Source: Herbaspirillum seropedicae (GTDB taxonomy: Bacteria > Pseudomonadota > Gammaproteobacteria > Burkholderiales > Burkholderiaceae_D). From it: a DNA stretch of 64,000 bases. This document shows positions 24,741 through 35,332 of the stretch, in pieces. The position numbers were made by a program, and so were the translations under genes. The notes beneath the pieces were generated by a model. The model was given only the letters and a program-made list of their open reading frames with translations, was not told where the DNA came from and did no database searches. The stretch is taken from NCBI RefSeq assembly GCF_001040945.1, contig NZ_CP011930.1, positions 1,302,001-1,366,000 on the forward strand. The letters run 5' to 3'. How positions within the stretch are numbered: the first letter of the stretch is position 1; every line of letters begins with the position of its first letter.

Positions 24741-25517
24741 ATGAAGCCATTCCATTGCCTGTTCAAACACCTGGTCGGCAGCGTCGCGCTGGCTGCCGCG
24801 GTGGCCACCCTGGGTAGCGCGCCCGCGATGGCGCAGGCCAGCTACAACGTGGGCGCCACTTCCACGGGGGTGCCGTTCACCTTCCTCGATATCAAGACCA
24901 ACAAGCTGCAGGGCATGATGGTCGACACCGTCACCGCCGTGGGCAACAAGGCCGGGTTCTCAGTCAATATCCAGCAGACGCCCTTTGCCGCGCTGATCCC
25001 CTCGCTGACTGGCAACAAGATCGACATCATCGCAGCGGCCATGTTGAAGACCGAGGCGCGCGCGCAGATCGTGGACTTCAGCGATCCGGTGTATTCCTAT
25101 GGCGAGGGCTTGTTCGTCAACGCCCAGGATGGCAAGAGCTACAAGAACCTCGATGACCTCAAGGGGGAGATCGTTGGCGCCCAGGTCGGCACTGTCTTCG
25201 TGGACGCGCTGAACAAGAAGGGCGGCTTCAAGGAAGTGAAGACCTACGATTCGGTGGCTGACATGATGCGCGACGTCGCCCTGGGCCGGATCAAGGCCGG
25301 CTTCGGCGATCGCCCCATCGTGGCCTACCAGCTTGCGCAGGGCGCCAATCCGCAGGTGCGTTTGGTCAAGGAATATCAGCCTACGCTCATGGGCGATGTC
25401 TGCCTGGTCATCCGCAAGGGCGATCCCAAGTTGATGGAACGGCTCAACAAGGCGATTGCCGAGCTCAAGGCTGATGGCACGCTGGCGCGCATCGTGGAGC
25501 AGTGGAAGCTGAACTGA
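24741..25517 (+). CDS. Amino-acid-type ABC transporter substrate-binding protein
   Basis: A 258-residue family-3 solute-binding protein. A signal peptide (MKPFHCLFKHLVGSVALAAA, cleavage likely after AMA/AQA) sends it to the periplasm. Family-3 features include 'ASTGVPFTFLD-like' opening strands, 'IDIIAAAMLKTEARAQIVDFS' and 'IVGAQVGTVFVDAL'. The ATG at 24741 is preceded by AAAGGGGAG. It is followed by one permease, an ATPase and an FAD oxidase, so the substrate may be an amino acid, amine or opine. Confidence 0.88.
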   Translation: MKPFHCLFKHLVGSVALAAAVATLGSAPAMAQASYNVGATSTGVPFTFLDIKTNKLQGMMVDTVTAVGNKAGFSVNIQQTPFAALIPSLTGNKIDIIAAAMLKTEARAQIVDFSDPVYSYGEGLFVNAQDGKSYKNLDDLKGEIVGAQVGTVFVDALNKKGGFKEVKTYDSVADMMRDVALGRIKAGFGDRPIVAYQLAQGANPQVRLVKEYQPTLMGDVCLVIRKGDPKLMERLNKAIAELKADGTLARIVEQWKLN

Positions 25518-25617
25518 TCCACTCCCTGTCGTCGTCTTCCTCCTTATCGGCACAGGCAGGGACGTCACCTGCGACGTCCTGCCTGCCTCTAGCCATCCTC
25601 ACTGCTCGCGTTCGCCC

Positions 25618-26274
25618 ATGCTCCTGCAAAACGTGCTGGACTTCCTGCCCATCCTCCTGAAGGGAGCGCTGGTCACCGTCGAAGTCACGATCTATTCCTT
25701 CCTGCTCAGTTCGGTCATCGGACTGCTGCTGGCCCTGATGAAAGTATCGCGCCTGAAGCCCGTGGCGCTGGCCGGGGCCACCATCGTCAACATCATCCGC
25801 GGGCTGCCCATCATCGTGCAGTTGTTCTACATCTATTTCGTGCTGCCTGATATCGGGATCCAGCTCTCGGCCTTCCAGGCCGGTGTGGTCGGCCTGGGCA
25901 TCGCCTATTCGGCCTACCAGGCGGAGAACTTCCGTGCCGGCATCGAGGCCGTGGATATGGGGCAGATCGAAGCGGCGCAATCGATAGGCATGCGCGGGCC
26001 GTTGATCATGCGCCGCGTGGTCTTGCCGCAGGCCTTTCGCATCGCCTTGCCGCCCTATGGCAATACGCTGGTGATGATGCTGAAGGATTCCTCGCTGGTC
26101 TCCACCATCACGGTGCTGGAGATGACGCGCGCCGGCCAGATGATCGCTTCCAGCACCTTCCAGAACATGACGGTCTATACCACCGTGGCGGTGCTGTACC
26201 TGCTGCTGTCGCTGCCGCTGGTGTTCCTGATTCGTCGGCTGGAGATCCGCAACAGCAAAGGGAGAGCGCGATGA
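25618..26274 (+). CDS. Amino-acid-type ABC transporter permease (HisMQ family)
   Basis: A 218-residue inner-membrane permease with about five helices. It has the HisMQ signature 'NIIRGLPIIVQLFYIYFVLP' and the EAA loop 'EAAQSIGMRGPLIMRRVVLPQAF'. Only one permease gene is present, so it probably works as a homodimer. Its stop overlaps the ATPase start by 4 bases (ATGA), indicating coupled translation. Confidence 0.9.
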   Translation: MLLQNVLDFLPILLKGALVTVEVTIYSFLLSSVIGLLLALMKVSRLKPVALAGATIVNIIRGLPIIVQLFYIYFVLPDIGIQLSAFQAGVVGLGIAYSAYQAENFRAGIEAVDMGQIEAAQSIGMRGPLIMRRVVLPQAFRIALPPYGNTLVMMLKDSSLVSTITVLEMTRAGQMIASSTFQNMTVYTTVAVLYLLLSLPLVFLIRRLEIRNSKGRAR

Positions 26275-26999
26275 TCGAGGTCAAGCGTATTTCGAAGTGC
26301 TTCGGCCGGCACGAAGTGCTCAAGGATGTCTCGCTCTCGGTGGCCCAGGGCGAAGTGGTCTGCCTGATCGGGCCGTCGGGTTCGGGCAAGTCGACGGTGC
26401 TGCGTTGTATCAATGGACTGGAGTCCTACGAGCGGGGCGACATCCTGATCGACGGCCAGCGCGTGGACCGCGATGGCCCGGATATCCACCGCCTGCGCAC
26501 CCGGGTGGGGATGGTGTTCCAGCGCTTCAACCTGTTCCCGCATCGCACGGTGCTGGAGAACGTGACCGAGGGGCCGATCTATGTCAATGGACTGGCGCGC
26601 GCGCAAGCGCGTTCAGAGGCCATGAGCTTGCTGGACAAGGTGGGGCTGGCGGCGCGCTGCGATGCCTATCCAGCCCAGCTCTCCGGAGGCCAGCAGCAGC
26701 GCGTGGCCATTGCCCGCTCGCTGGCCATGCAGCCCGAAGCGATCCTCTTCGACGAACCCACCTCGGCGCTGGACCCGGAGCTGGTGGGCGAGGTGCTGGC
26801 GGTGATGCGCACGCTGGCCGCCGATGGCATGACCATGATCGTGGTCACGCACGAAATGGGGTTTGCCCGCGAGGTGGCCGACCGTGTCTGTTTCCTGCAT
26901 AGCGGCAGCATCGTCGAATCTGGCGCGGCAGCGCAGGTGCTGGCCGAACCGCAGCATGCGCGCACCCAGGATTTCCTGCGCCGCGTGATCGGCAAGTGA
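26271..26999 (+). CDS. Amino-acid-type ABC transporter ATP-binding protein
   Basis: A 242-residue ATPase of the GlnQ/HisP type. Walker A is GPSGSGKST, the Q-loop follows at MVFQRFNLFPH, the signature is LSGGQQQR and Walker B is ILFDEPTSALDPE, with the switch His in VVTHEMGFA. It couples ATP hydrolysis to the upstream permease and binding protein. Sixteen bases separate it from the FAD oxidase ATG. Confidence 0.92.
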   Translation: MIEVKRISKCFGRHEVLKDVSLSVAQGEVVCLIGPSGSGKSTVLRCINGLESYERGDILIDGQRVDRDGPDIHRLRTRVGMVFQRFNLFPHRTVLENVTEGPIYVNGLARAQARSEAMSLLDKVGLAARCDAYPAQLSGGQQQRVAIARSLAMQPEAILFDEPTSALDPELVGEVLAVMRTLAADGMTMIVVTHEMGFAREVADRVCFLHSGSIVESGAAAQVLAEPQHARTQDFLRRVIGK

Positions 27000-27015
27000 G
27001 AGCGAGGTCTTGCCC

Positions 27016-28317
27016 ATGACAAAGCATTCCAACCCGGCCTTCCCGCCATCCCTGTGGGCGGCGACCGCTGGCGAGTTTTCCGGGGCGCCGCCCCTGCAGG
27101 CCAGCGCGCGCTACGATGTGGCCATCGTCGGCGCCGGTTACACCGGCTTGTCCACGGCCCTGCACCTGGCCCAGGCCGGTGTGTCGGTGTGTGTGCTGGA
27201 TGCCCATGCGCCAGGCTGGGGTGCGTCTGGGCGCAATGGCGGACAGGTCATTCCCGGTCTCAAGTACGATCCCGACCAGTTGCGGGTCATGTTCGGCAGT
27301 GCCGTGGCCGATCCCTTGATCGCGGCCATTGGTTCAGCGGCCGATACGGTGTTCGACCTGATCGCACGTCATGGCATCGAGTGCGAGGCGCAACGCGCTG
27401 GCTGGATCCAGCCCACCCATTCGCCCAAGATGATGCGCGCCCTGGAGGCGCGTGCGCGCCAATGGATGGCTGAGGGGGCGCCGGCCCAGTTGATGGATGG
27501 GGCTGAAGTGACGCGCCGCATCGGTACCGGCGCCTATGTGGGCGGATGGAAGGATGAGCGGGCCGGCAGCCTGCATCCGCTGAAGTATTGCCGCGGACTG
27601 GCGCAGGCGGCGCAGCGCCTGGGTGTGGTCATCCACGGCGATACACGGGTGACGCGCCTGGAGCGCCGTCAGGGCGGCTGGCGCCTGCATGGTCCGTCCG
27701 GAGAGCAGGGGCCGCATATCGATGCCGAACGGGTGGTCCTGGCCACCAATGGCTATACCGATGACCTGTGGCCGCATCTGCGGCAATCGGTGATTGCCGC
27801 CAACAGCTTCATCGTCGCCACCCGGCCGTTGCCGCCAGCGTTGGGCGCCAGCATCCTGCCCGGTGGCGAGGTCACTTCCGATTCGCGCCGCTTGTTGCTG
27901 TACTACCGGCGCGATGCACAGGGCCGGCTGCTCATGGGCGGCCGCGGGCCCTTCGGCGAGCCGCAGGGACCCGCGGACTTCGCCCATCTGGAGCGCTCGG
28001 TGGCCTTGCTGTTCCCGCAACTGGCCGGGGTGGAATACGAATACCGCTGGTCGGGACGGGTCGCCATCACGCGGGACTTCCTGCCCCATGTGCATGAGCC
28101 TGCGCCCGGCCTGAGCATCGCACTAGGCTACAACGGACGTGGCATTGCCATGGCCACGATGATGGGGCAGCGCCTGGCCCAGCGCCTGATCGGACCGGCC
28201 GGGACGGCGTTTCCCTTCCCAGTCAGCACCATTGCGCCCATTCCCCTGCATGGCTTGCAGCGCTTCTACATCGCCGCCGGTGTGGCCTGGTACAGTGTGC
28301 TGGACCGGTTTTCCTGA
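27016..28317 (+). CDS. FAD-dependent oxidoreductase (gamma-glutamylputrescine oxidase-like)
   Basis: A 433-residue DAO-type flavoprotein. The N-terminal dinucleotide motif is VAIVGAGYTGLSTALHLAQAG, followed by 'GWGASGRNGGQVIPGL', which is typical of the PuuB/OrdL group. 'GYNGRGIAMATMMGQRLAQ' closes the FAD site. Such enzymes oxidise amines or N-substituted amino acids to aldehydes or imines. It is last in the ABC operon, suggesting it acts on the imported compound. The ATG at 27016 is chosen over a TTG two codons upstream because GCGAGG has correct spacing to it. Confidence 0.82.
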   Translation: MTKHSNPAFPPSLWAATAGEFSGAPPLQASARYDVAIVGAGYTGLSTALHLAQAGVSVCVLDAHAPGWGASGRNGGQVIPGLKYDPDQLRVMFGSAVADPLIAAIGSAADTVFDLIARHGIECEAQRAGWIQPTHSPKMMRALEARARQWMAEGAPAQLMDGAEVTRRIGTGAYVGGWKDERAGSLHPLKYCRGLAQAAQRLGVVIHGDTRVTRLERRQGGWRLHGPSGEQGPHIDAERVVLATNGYTDDLWPHLRQSVIAANSFIVATRPLPPALGASILPGGEVTSDSRRLLLYYRRDAQGRLLMGGRGPFGEPQGPADFAHLERSVALLFPQLAGVEYEYRWSGRVAITRDFLPHVHEPAPGLSIALGYNGRGIAMATMMGQRLAQRLIGPAGTAFPFPVSTIAPIPLHGLQRFYIAAGVAWYSVLDRFS

Positions 28318-28367
28318 GTCGCCTGACTATCCTGTCTATCCTGATCGGAGTTCAGGCGGTGCAGGCG

Positions 28368-28397
28368 AAAAAAAACCACGCTTGCGCGTGGTTTTTT
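28368..28397. terminator. Bidirectional terminator between the FAD oxidase gene and sodB
   Basis: CCACGC (28376-28381), TTGC loop, GCGTGG (28386-28391), flanked by A-run and T-run on either side. It serves both convergent genes. Confidence 0.88.
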
Positions 28398-28429
28398 CTT
28401 GCCGGGAAGGCCGTCGCTGATGCTGAAGA

Positions 28430-29008
28430 TCAGGCGAAGTTCTTGGCCACGAAGTCCCAGTTGATGATGCCCCAGTAGTTCTCGACATACTTGGCGCGTG
28501 CGTTGCGGTAGTCGATGTAGTAGGCGTGTTCCCACACGTCCACGGTCAACAGCGGCTTGCTGTCGGTGGTCAGCGGGGTGCCGGCGCCGGTGGTGTTGAC
28601 GATGTCCAGGGTGCCGTCAGCCTTCTTGACCAGCCAGGTCCAGCCGGAACCGAAGTTGGCCAGGCCTTGCTTGGTGAACTCGGCCTTGAAGGCGTCGAAG
28701 GAGCCCCACTTGGCGTTGATGGCGTCAGCCAGCGCGCCGCTCGGAGCGCCTTGGCCCTTCGGGGTCAGGCCGTTCCAGTAGAAGGTGTGGTTCCACACCT
28801 GGGCAGCGTTGTTGAAGATGCCGCCGGAGGATTTCTTGATGATCTCTTCCAGGGACAGGTTTTCGAATTCGGTACCCGGAATCAGGTTGTTCAGGTTGGT
28901 CACATAGGTCTGGTGGTGCTTGCCATAGTGATATTCCAGGGTTTCCTTGGAAATCGTGGGCGCCAGCGCGTCCAGATCGTAAGGCAGTGCCGGAAGGGTA
29001 TGTGCCAT
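28430..29008 (-). CDS. sodB: Superoxide dismutase [Fe]
   Basis: A 192-residue cytoplasmic iron superoxide dismutase. Metal ligands are in the usual places: H27 in EYHYGKHH, the second His in VWNHTFYW, and Asp and His in DVWEHAYY. The Gln in '[14 protein letters not shown]' and '[10 protein letters not shown]' mark the Fe rather than Mn type. It has its own terminator, shared with the convergent FAD oxidase, and a leader of AT-rich DNA upstream. Confidence 0.95.
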   Translation of the reverse strand: MAHTLPALPYDLDALAPTISKETLEYHYGKHHQTYVTNLNNLIPGTEFENLSLEEIIKKSSGGIFNNAAQVWNHTFYWNGLTPKGQGAPSGALADAINAKWGSFDAFKAEFTKQGLANFGSGWTWLVKKADGTLDIVNTTGAGTPLTTDSKPLLTVDVWEHAYYIDYRNARAKYVENYWGIINWDFVAKNFA

Positions 29009-29326
29009 GATGAATCCTTTCAGTCTTGTTGGTTTGCTACGAAGGTTCTATTCAGAACCTGAGATTCTAAAGCGGAAGACAATTCTTTGCACTCGATCAA
29101 ATGCCGTCTTCGCCGGGCAGGCGCCCGTATGGCGGGCGGCAATGCGAATGCTTCCTGTTGCGCAAGCGCCCGGCCAGCAGCGGGCAAAGCCGTAGATGCC
29201 AGCGCGGCGCAGACGTTCCAGCTCATCCGAAGGCGCGTGCGGCCCGCAGACAGCGCAGGCCGGCTACACCAGGGCGGCAGAAGCTTATGCAAAAAAAGTC
29301 TGCCACAGCGGTCAAGCCTGCCTGGC
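29009..29326. other. Gap between sodB and xseA
   Basis: 318 bases. The AT-rich part next to sodB holds a minus-strand -10-like TAGAAT (29064-29069) without a clear -35, so it is probably the sodB promoter. The GC-rich rest (29100-29326) shows no recognisable gene or terminator. Confidence 0.4.
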
Positions 29327-30724
29327 TCAATCCAGTCGTGGCTGCACGCTGGCGATACCCACTTCGGCGCTGCCCTGGGCCAGGCGGATGGTGATCTCGG
29401 TGCGGGCGGCCAGCTCGGCGGGGCTGTGCAGCACGCGACCCTGGTGGTCGCTGACGATGGCATAGCCGCGTTCCAGGGTGCGTTGCGGGTTCAGCAGTTC
29501 GAGCTGGGAGTGCAGGGTGGTCAGCGTCTGGCGCTGCGCACTCTGCTGCGCGCCTTGCGCGCGTTGCAGGCGGCGCGCCAGCTCGGCCAGGTCGCGCCGG
29601 GCGTGGCGGGTATCGGGCAACTGGTGCGCCAGTCGGGAAGCCAGTTGCTGCAGGCCATGACGCATGCGCGTGAGCGGGATCTGGTTGGCGTGCGAGAGCC
29701 GGTTCTGCAAGGCCAGCAGCTTGACCCGTTCATGCTGGATATAGGCGCTCGGGCTGACCAGGCGGCGCGACAGCCAGTCCACGCTCTGGGCCTTGTCGGC
29801 GAGCGTGCGGCGCAGGGCGCGGGTCAGGTCGGCGGCGTGGCCGCGCAGCTCGGCCAGCCAGTCCTGGCGGGAGCTGGCGGCCAGCTCGGCGGCCGCTGTC
29901 GGGGTCGGGGCGCGCAGGTCGGCGGCAAAATCGGCGATGGTGAAATCGGTCTCGTGGCCCACGCCCGAGATCACCGGCATGGTCGCGGCCACGATGGCGC
30001 GGGCGACCACCTCTTCATTGAAGGACCACAAATCCTCGATGCTGCCGCCGCCCCGGCAGACCAGCAACACATCGCATTCGGCCCGTTCCGAGGCGCGTCC
30101 GATGGCCGCGGCAATGCGCTGGCCCGCGCCTTCGCCCTGCACCGGCGTGGGATAGAGCACCACCTCCACATGGGGAGCGCGGCGGCGCAGCGTGGTCAGC
30201 ACATCGCGCAGGGCCGCAGCCTGGGGGCTGGTGACGATGCCGATGCGACGCGGGAAGCCCGGCAGTGCGCGCTTGCGCTCGCGGGCGAAGAGGCCCTCGC
30301 GCTCCAGCCTTTCCTTCAGTTGCAGGAAGGCGGCGTAGAGATCGCCTACGCCCGAGCGGCGGATGGCTTCGACGTTGAGCTGGTAGTCGCCGCGGGGCGC
30401 ATAGAGCGTGACCAGGGTGCGCACCTCGACCTTGTCGCCCTCGCGCGGCATGAAGCCGGCGTACTGGGCGCGACCCTTGAACATCACCGCGCGCACCTGC
30501 GCGCCCTCGTCCTTGAGATTGAAATACCAGTGGCCGGAGGCGGCGCGGGTGAAATTGGAGACTTCCCCCTTGACCCAGAGCAGCGGGAAGTTGCGCTCCA
30601 GCATCCGTCCCACCGCCTGGTTCAGGGCCGAGACGGTCAGCATGGGCGGCCCGCCATCGGCGCTCGGTGCAGCGGGCGCGAGCGGGCGGGCGGTCGGGAA
30701 GGGGGGGAACTTGTCGGATGGCAT
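29327..30724 (-). CDS. xseA: Exodeoxyribonuclease VII large subunit
   Basis: A 465-residue XseA, the catalytic subunit of exonuclease VII, which degrades single-stranded DNA in both directions. The N-terminal OB-fold is visible as '[20 protein letters not shown]' and '[20 protein letters not shown]'. The catalytic domain has '[16 protein letters not shown]', '[16 protein letters not shown]' and '[15 protein letters not shown]'. A long coiled-coil region follows. The small subunit xseB is not next to it. The first 25 residues are Pro/Ala-rich, so the true start could be slightly downstream. Confidence 0.93.
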   Translation of the reverse strand: MPSDKFPPFPTARPLAPAAPSADGGPPMLTVSALNQAVGRMLERNFPLLWVKGEVSNFTRAASGHWYFNLKDEGAQVRAVMFKGRAQYAGFMPREGDKVEVRTLVTLYAPRGDYQLNVEAIRRSGVGDLYAAFLQLKERLEREGLFARERKRALPGFPRRIGIVTSPQAAALRDVLTTLRRRAPHVEVVLYPTPVQGEGAGQRIAAAIGRASERAECDVLLVCRGGGSIEDLWSFNEEVVARAIVAATMPVISGVGHETDFTIADFAADLRAPTPTAAAELAASSRQDWLAELRGHAADLTRALRRTLADKAQSVDWLSRRLVSPSAYIQHERVKLLALQNRLSHANQIPLTRMRHGLQQLASRLAHQLPDTRHARRDLAELARRLQRAQGAQQSAQRQTLTTLHSQLELLNPQRTLERGYAIVSDHQGRVLHSPAELAARTEITIRLAQGSAEVGIASVQPRLD

Positions 30725-30887
30725 CGGGCGTCAGGGCGTGGTACGAGTGGGAGGCGATACAATGTCGCATTGTAAAGCCAAGCCGCATAGGCTACATTCT
30801 GCACCGCAGATTGCAGCGCCCCCTGGCAGGGCCGCCGCGCCTGCCCATCGGAACCATTGCATCTCATCAGGACATTAGGAGTACGTT

Positions 30888-31493
30888 TTGCTCGCCATCA
30901 TCCTCGCCGCAGGCTGGCCGATCTGGCCCTTGCTGATCGCATCCATCATCGGCCTGGCGCTGGTCATTGAAAGACTGGTGTACCTGCGCCGCAGCCGCAT
31001 CCTGCCGCCCGACCTGCTCAACCAGGTGGTGCGCGTCTACCAGAGCGGCCGCATCACCGACGACGTGGCCGACAAGCTGGAACAGAATTCGCCGCTGGGC
31101 CATGTGCTGGCTGCGGGCCTGCGCAACGTCGACGCCCCCCGCGAGGTCATGAAGGAAGCCATCGAAGAGGCCGGCCAGGCCGCAGCCCATCGGCTGGAGC
31201 GCTTCCTGACCACGCTGGGCACCATCGCGTCGCTGGCCCCGCTGATGGGCCTGTTCGGCACCGTGGTGGGCATGATCGAGATCTTTGCCTCGCAGAACGC
31301 CGCCGGCACCAATCCGGCGCAGTTGGCGCACGGCATTTCCATTGCGCTCTACAACACCGGTTTCGGGCTGGCCATTGCCATGCCGGCGCTGGTGTTCTAC
31401 CGCCACTTCCGGGCGCTGGTCGATGGCTTCGTGGTCGACATGGAACAGCAGGCCGTGAAGTTCGTCGACATCGTGCACGACGTGCGCCGCTGA
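30888..31493 (+). CDS. exbB: ExbB/TolQ/MotA-family proton channel protein
   Basis: A 201-residue inner-membrane protein with three helices (about 2-22, 105-125, 150-170). The family core 'LTTLGTIASLAPLMGLFGTVVGMIEIF' is split here as TIASLAPLMGLFGTVVGM and the later 'GISIALYNTGFGLAIAMPAL'. Together with the ExbD-like protein it should use proton flow to energise an outer-membrane system. It starts with TTG at 30888, supported by AGGAG at 30877-30881 with correct spacing. It heads the exbB-exbD-lpxK-trm112-kdsB run. Confidence 0.88.
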   Translation: MLAIILAAGWPIWPLLIASIIGLALVIERLVYLRRSRILPPDLLNQVVRVYQSGRITDDVADKLEQNSPLGHVLAAGLRNVDAPREVMKEAIEEAGQAAAHRLERFLTTLGTIASLAPLMGLFGTVVGMIEIFASQNAAGTNPAQLAHGISIALYNTGFGLAIAMPALVFYRHFRALVDGFVVDMEQQAVKFVDIVHDVRR

Positions 31494-31508
31494 TCTGCCG
31501 AGGCCGCC

Positions 31509-31937
31509 ATGAACTTCCGCAAGGGCCGTCCCCGCGAAGACCTGGAAATCAACCTGATTCCCTTCATCGATGTGCTGCTGGTGATCGTGATCTTCCTGAT
31601 GGTCACCACCACCTACAGCAAGTTCACCGCGCTGCAGCTGACCCTGCCCACGGCCGATGCGCCCAAGGCGCTGGAGCAGCCCTTCGAGCTCAACATCGCG
31701 GTTGACGCCAATGGGCGCTACGCCCTCAACAACAAGCGCATTTCTGCGCGCGACGCCCAGGGGCTGTCCGAGGAAATGCAGGCCGTCGTGCGCGCCAGCG
31801 CCAGCAAGCTCGATCCGGTCATCATCATCAATGCCGATGCGCTGGCCACGCACCAGACCGTGGTCAACGTCCTGGAAGCCGCGCGCATGGCCGGTTATCC
31901 CAAGGTGACGTTTGCGGCACAGGCCAGCAGCAAGTGA
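31509..31937 (+). CDS. exbD: ExbD/TolR-family protein
   Basis: A 142-residue protein with a short cytoplasmic N-terminus. One helix (about 18-38) begins 'INLIPFIDVLLVIVIFLMV' and carries the essential Asp of the family, and a periplasmic domain follows. It partners the ExbB protein 15 bases upstream. In betaproteobacteria this pair commonly precedes lpxK. Confidence 0.9.
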   Translation: MNFRKGRPREDLEINLIPFIDVLLVIVIFLMVTTTYSKFTALQLTLPTADAPKALEQPFELNIAVDANGRYALNNKRISARDAQGLSEEMQAVVRASASKLDPVIIINADALATHQTVVNVLEAARMAGYPKVTFAAQASSK

Positions 31938-32052
31938 GATGGACGTCATTCTGGCGTAATCGATTCTTCACCGGAGGTACGTTGGGCCTGTTGTCACTGT
32001 CATCAGTGATCAGCGCCCGCCGTACATCGTTTTCATTTTATGGATTGAACCC

Positions 32053-33090
32053 ATGGCCGATTCCAGGCCCAACGCCGAAGCCATCCTGAGCCGCGCCTGG
32101 CAGTCGCGGGGCCCGCTGGCCTGCCTGCTGTGGCCGCTGTCGCTGCTCTTTGCGGCGCTATCCGGCGTGCGCCGGCTGCTCTTTGCACTGGGCGTCAAGC
32201 GCAGCGAACGGCTGCCGGTGCCGGTGGTGGTGGTGGGTAACATCTTCGTCGGCGGCACCGGCAAGACCCCGTTTGCGATCTGGCTGATCGAGGCGCTGCG
32301 CGCGGCCGGTTATACGCCGGGCGTGATCTCGCGCGGTTATGGCGGAGGCGCGCAGCAGACCGTGGAAGTCAGCGCCACGTCTGCGGCTGCGCAGGTGGGC
32401 GATGAGCCCTTGCTGATCGCCCAGCGCACCGGCGCGCCGCTGGTGGTGGGGCGGCGCCGCGTGCAGGCTGCGCGCGCCTTGCTGGCGGCGCATCCGCAGG
32501 TCGATGTGCTGGTCTCCGACGATGGCCTGCAGCATTACGCCATGGCGCGCGATATCGAGATCGTGCTCTCGGATGCACGCGGTGTCGGCAACGGCTGGCT
32601 GCTGCCGGCGGGGCCGCTGCGCGAGCCGGCGTCGCGCCGGCGGGACTTCTCGGTGCTCAATGTGGGCAGCAGCGGCATGGCTGGCGCCGCGCCTGCCGGC
32701 GTGCATGCGATGCAGCTGCTGGCCACGGAGGCGGTGCAACTGGCGCCGCCTGCGGCGCGCAAGCCGCTGGCGCGCATGGGCGAGGGCGGGCTGCGGCTGG
32801 CGGCGCTGGCCGGGATCGGCCATCCGGAACGTTTTTTTGCCACCCTGCAGGCGGCGGGATTATCCTTCTCGCGCCATCCCTTGCCCGACCATTACGACTT
32901 TGCCGTTGATCCCTTTGCCGGCCTTGCCGCTGATGCCATCCTGATCACGGAAAAGGATGCAGTAAAATGCAGGGCTATCGAGGCCATCCGAAACGACCCG
33001 CGCATCTGGGTCGTGCCTGTAACAGCGCGCATCGACGGCGCGCTGGCTGAACACATAGTGGAGAAACTCCGTGAACGCCCGACTGCTTGA
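32053..33090 (+). CDS. lpxK: Tetraacyldisaccharide 4'-kinase
   Basis: A 345-residue inner-membrane enzyme that phosphorylates the 4' position of the lipid A disaccharide. The Walker A segment is [18 protein letters not shown], followed by '[10 protein letters not shown]', '[20 protein letters not shown]' and '[14 protein letters not shown]', all standard LpxK motifs. An N-terminal hydrophobic helix anchors it. Its end overlaps the Trm112 gene by 20 bases. Confidence 0.95.
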   Translation: MADSRPNAEAILSRAWQSRGPLACLLWPLSLLFAALSGVRRLLFALGVKRSERLPVPVVVVGNIFVGGTGKTPFAIWLIEALRAAGYTPGVISRGYGGGAQQTVEVSATSAAAQVGDEPLLIAQRTGAPLVVGRRRVQAARALLAAHPQVDVLVSDDGLQHYAMARDIEIVLSDARGVGNGWLLPAGPLREPASRRRDFSVLNVGSSGMAGAAPAGVHAMQLLATEAVQLAPPAARKPLARMGEGGLRLAALAGIGHPERFFATLQAAGLSFSRHPLPDHYDFAVDPFAGLAADAILITEKDAVKCRAIEAIRNDPRIWVVPVTARIDGALAEHIVEKLRERPTA

Positions 33091-33259
33091 TATCCTGGTC
33101 TGCCCCCTCTGCAAGGGTCCGCTGGACTATGACAAGAAAGCCCAGGAACTGATCTGCAAGGCAGACAAGCTGGCCTATCCCATCCGCGACGGCATCCCCA
33201 TCATGTGGGCCGACGAAGCGCGCGAGCTCACCGCTGCGCCGGCCGCGCCGGCGGCCTGA
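33071..33259 (+). CDS. Trm112 family protein (YcaR-like)
   Basis: A 62-residue protein with the family core [16 protein letters not shown] and '[16 protein letters not shown]'. It retains one CxxC pair. Eukaryotic Trm112 activates methyltransferases, but the bacterial role is not settled. It lies between lpxK and kdsB as in many proteobacteria. The last nine residues are only Ala and Pro. Confidence 0.9.
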   Translation: MNARLLDILVCPLCKGPLDYDKKAQELICKADKLAYPIRDGIPIMWADEARELTAAPAAPAA

Positions 33260-33274
33260 TCCATCGGCCTGCCC

Positions 33275-34090
33275 ATGAGCTTCACCGTCATCATCCCGGC
33301 GCGCCTGGCTTCCACGCGCCTGCCCAACAAGCCCCTGGCCGACCTGGGCGGCAAGCCCATGATCGTGCGGGTGGCCGAGCGCGCAGCCCAGTCGGGTGCG
33401 GCGCGCATCATCGTGGCCACCGACCATCATGACATCCATGCGGCCTGCCAGGCCCATGGGGTGGAAGTGGCCATGACCCGCGCCGACCATCCCTCCGGCA
33501 CCGACCGCATCGCCGAAGTGGCGGCCGCGCTGGACCTGGCCGAGGATGCGGTGGTGGTCAACGTGCAGGGCGATGAACCGCTGATCGATCCGGGCCTCAT
33601 CGCCGCCACGGCGGCCCACATCAAGCCCGGCGTGCCCATGGCCACGGCCGCGCATGCCATCGAGAGCGCCGCCGATGCCTTCAATCCCAACGTGGTCAAG
33701 GTGGTGTTGAACAAGGAAGGTTGCGCCATGTACTTCTCGCGCGCCACCATTCCCTGGCACCGCGATGCCTTCGCCCAGTCGCGCGAGGTCTTGCCTGACG
33801 CCAGCGGTCCCGACCACGCCAACGAATACGTGCCGCTGCGCCATATCGGCCTGTACGCCTACAGCAACCGCTTCCTGCAGCTCTATCCCACGCTCTCGCC
33901 GTCGCCGGTGGAACGCATCGAGGCGCTCGAACAGCTGCGCGTGCTCTGGCATGGCCACGCCATCGCCGTGCACGTGACCTCGCTGCTGCCCGAGGCCGGG
34001 GTGGATACCCCCGAGGATTTGTTGCGCGTGCGCAAGCATTTCGAGGCTCCGCCCGACAGTCCCCTGGTGCAGACCATTTCGTCCCTCTGA
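33275..34090 (+). CDS. kdsB: 3-deoxy-manno-octulosonate cytidylyltransferase
   Basis: A 271-residue cytoplasmic enzyme that makes CMP-Kdo for lipopolysaccharide inner core. N-terminal '[20 protein letters not shown]' and the nucleotide-binding '[10 protein letters not shown]' are typical. '[20 protein letters not shown]' and '[15 protein letters not shown]' complete the family pattern. The gene follows trm112 by 15 bases and completes a lipid A/Kdo supply operon with lpxK. Confidence 0.95.
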   Translation: MSFTVIIPARLASTRLPNKPLADLGGKPMIVRVAERAAQSGAARIIVATDHHDIHAACQAHGVEVAMTRADHPSGTDRIAEVAAALDLAEDAVVVNVQGDEPLIDPGLIAATAAHIKPGVPMATAAHAIESAADAFNPNVVKVVLNKEGCAMYFSRATIPWHRDAFAQSREVLPDASGPDHANEYVPLRHIGLYAYSNRFLQLYPTLSPSPVERIEALEQLRVLWHGHAIAVHVTSLLPEAGVDTPEDLLRVRKHFEAPPDSPLVQTISSL

Positions 34091-34195
34091 CCCGGACCTG
34101 CGCCGGCATGATCCGGCGCAAGGCAGGCCGGATCGGCTTGCTGTAAGTTCCATGTCAAGCTGACACGACACAATCAAGGCCCGGAGACTGCTTAA

Positions 34196-35026
<831 letters not shown>

Positions 35027-35030
35027 AGTA

Positions 35031-35054
35031 AAGCGGACTTCGGTCCGCTTTTTT
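35031..35054 (+). terminator. Rho-independent terminator after adk
   Basis: AAGCGGAC (35031-35038), TTCG tetraloop, GTCCGCTT (35043-35050), then further T. Confidence 0.92.
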
Positions 35055-35332
35055 ATTAGTCTTTTGATGCGTGGCACAAGCAGCGGTCGAGCTGGAAAAC
35101 TAACAGCGCTAAGAGAGCCAAGAGAAGAGCAGGCAACAGAGCAGTGATGATCACGACGCTATCCCGCCCGGGGATGCCGTCGCGACAGCCCCGGCAGGCA
35201 CAACAACTCCAACAGTAAGGGCGACGTAATTTGCAGGCGCAGTATCGGTGGTGACGCAGGCAGCGCAAGACTGCAGGCGGCACGGCGGATGTTCGTGATT
35301 GTTGATGAGTCGTGATAACAAAGGAGATGAAG
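35055..35332. other. Upstream region of hppA
   Basis: Between the adk terminator and the pyrophosphatase start. It begins AT-rich and purine-rich (35080-35140). No clear promoter hexamers or gene were seen; the only strong element is AAGGAGAT at 35321-35328, the hppA ribosome site. Confidence 0.4.

Noticed and set aside
34153..34165. TGTCA-AGC-TGACA inverted repeat before adk
   Set aside because: The arms are only 5 bp and no linked regulator or promoter overlaps it clearly, so it is not listed as a feature.
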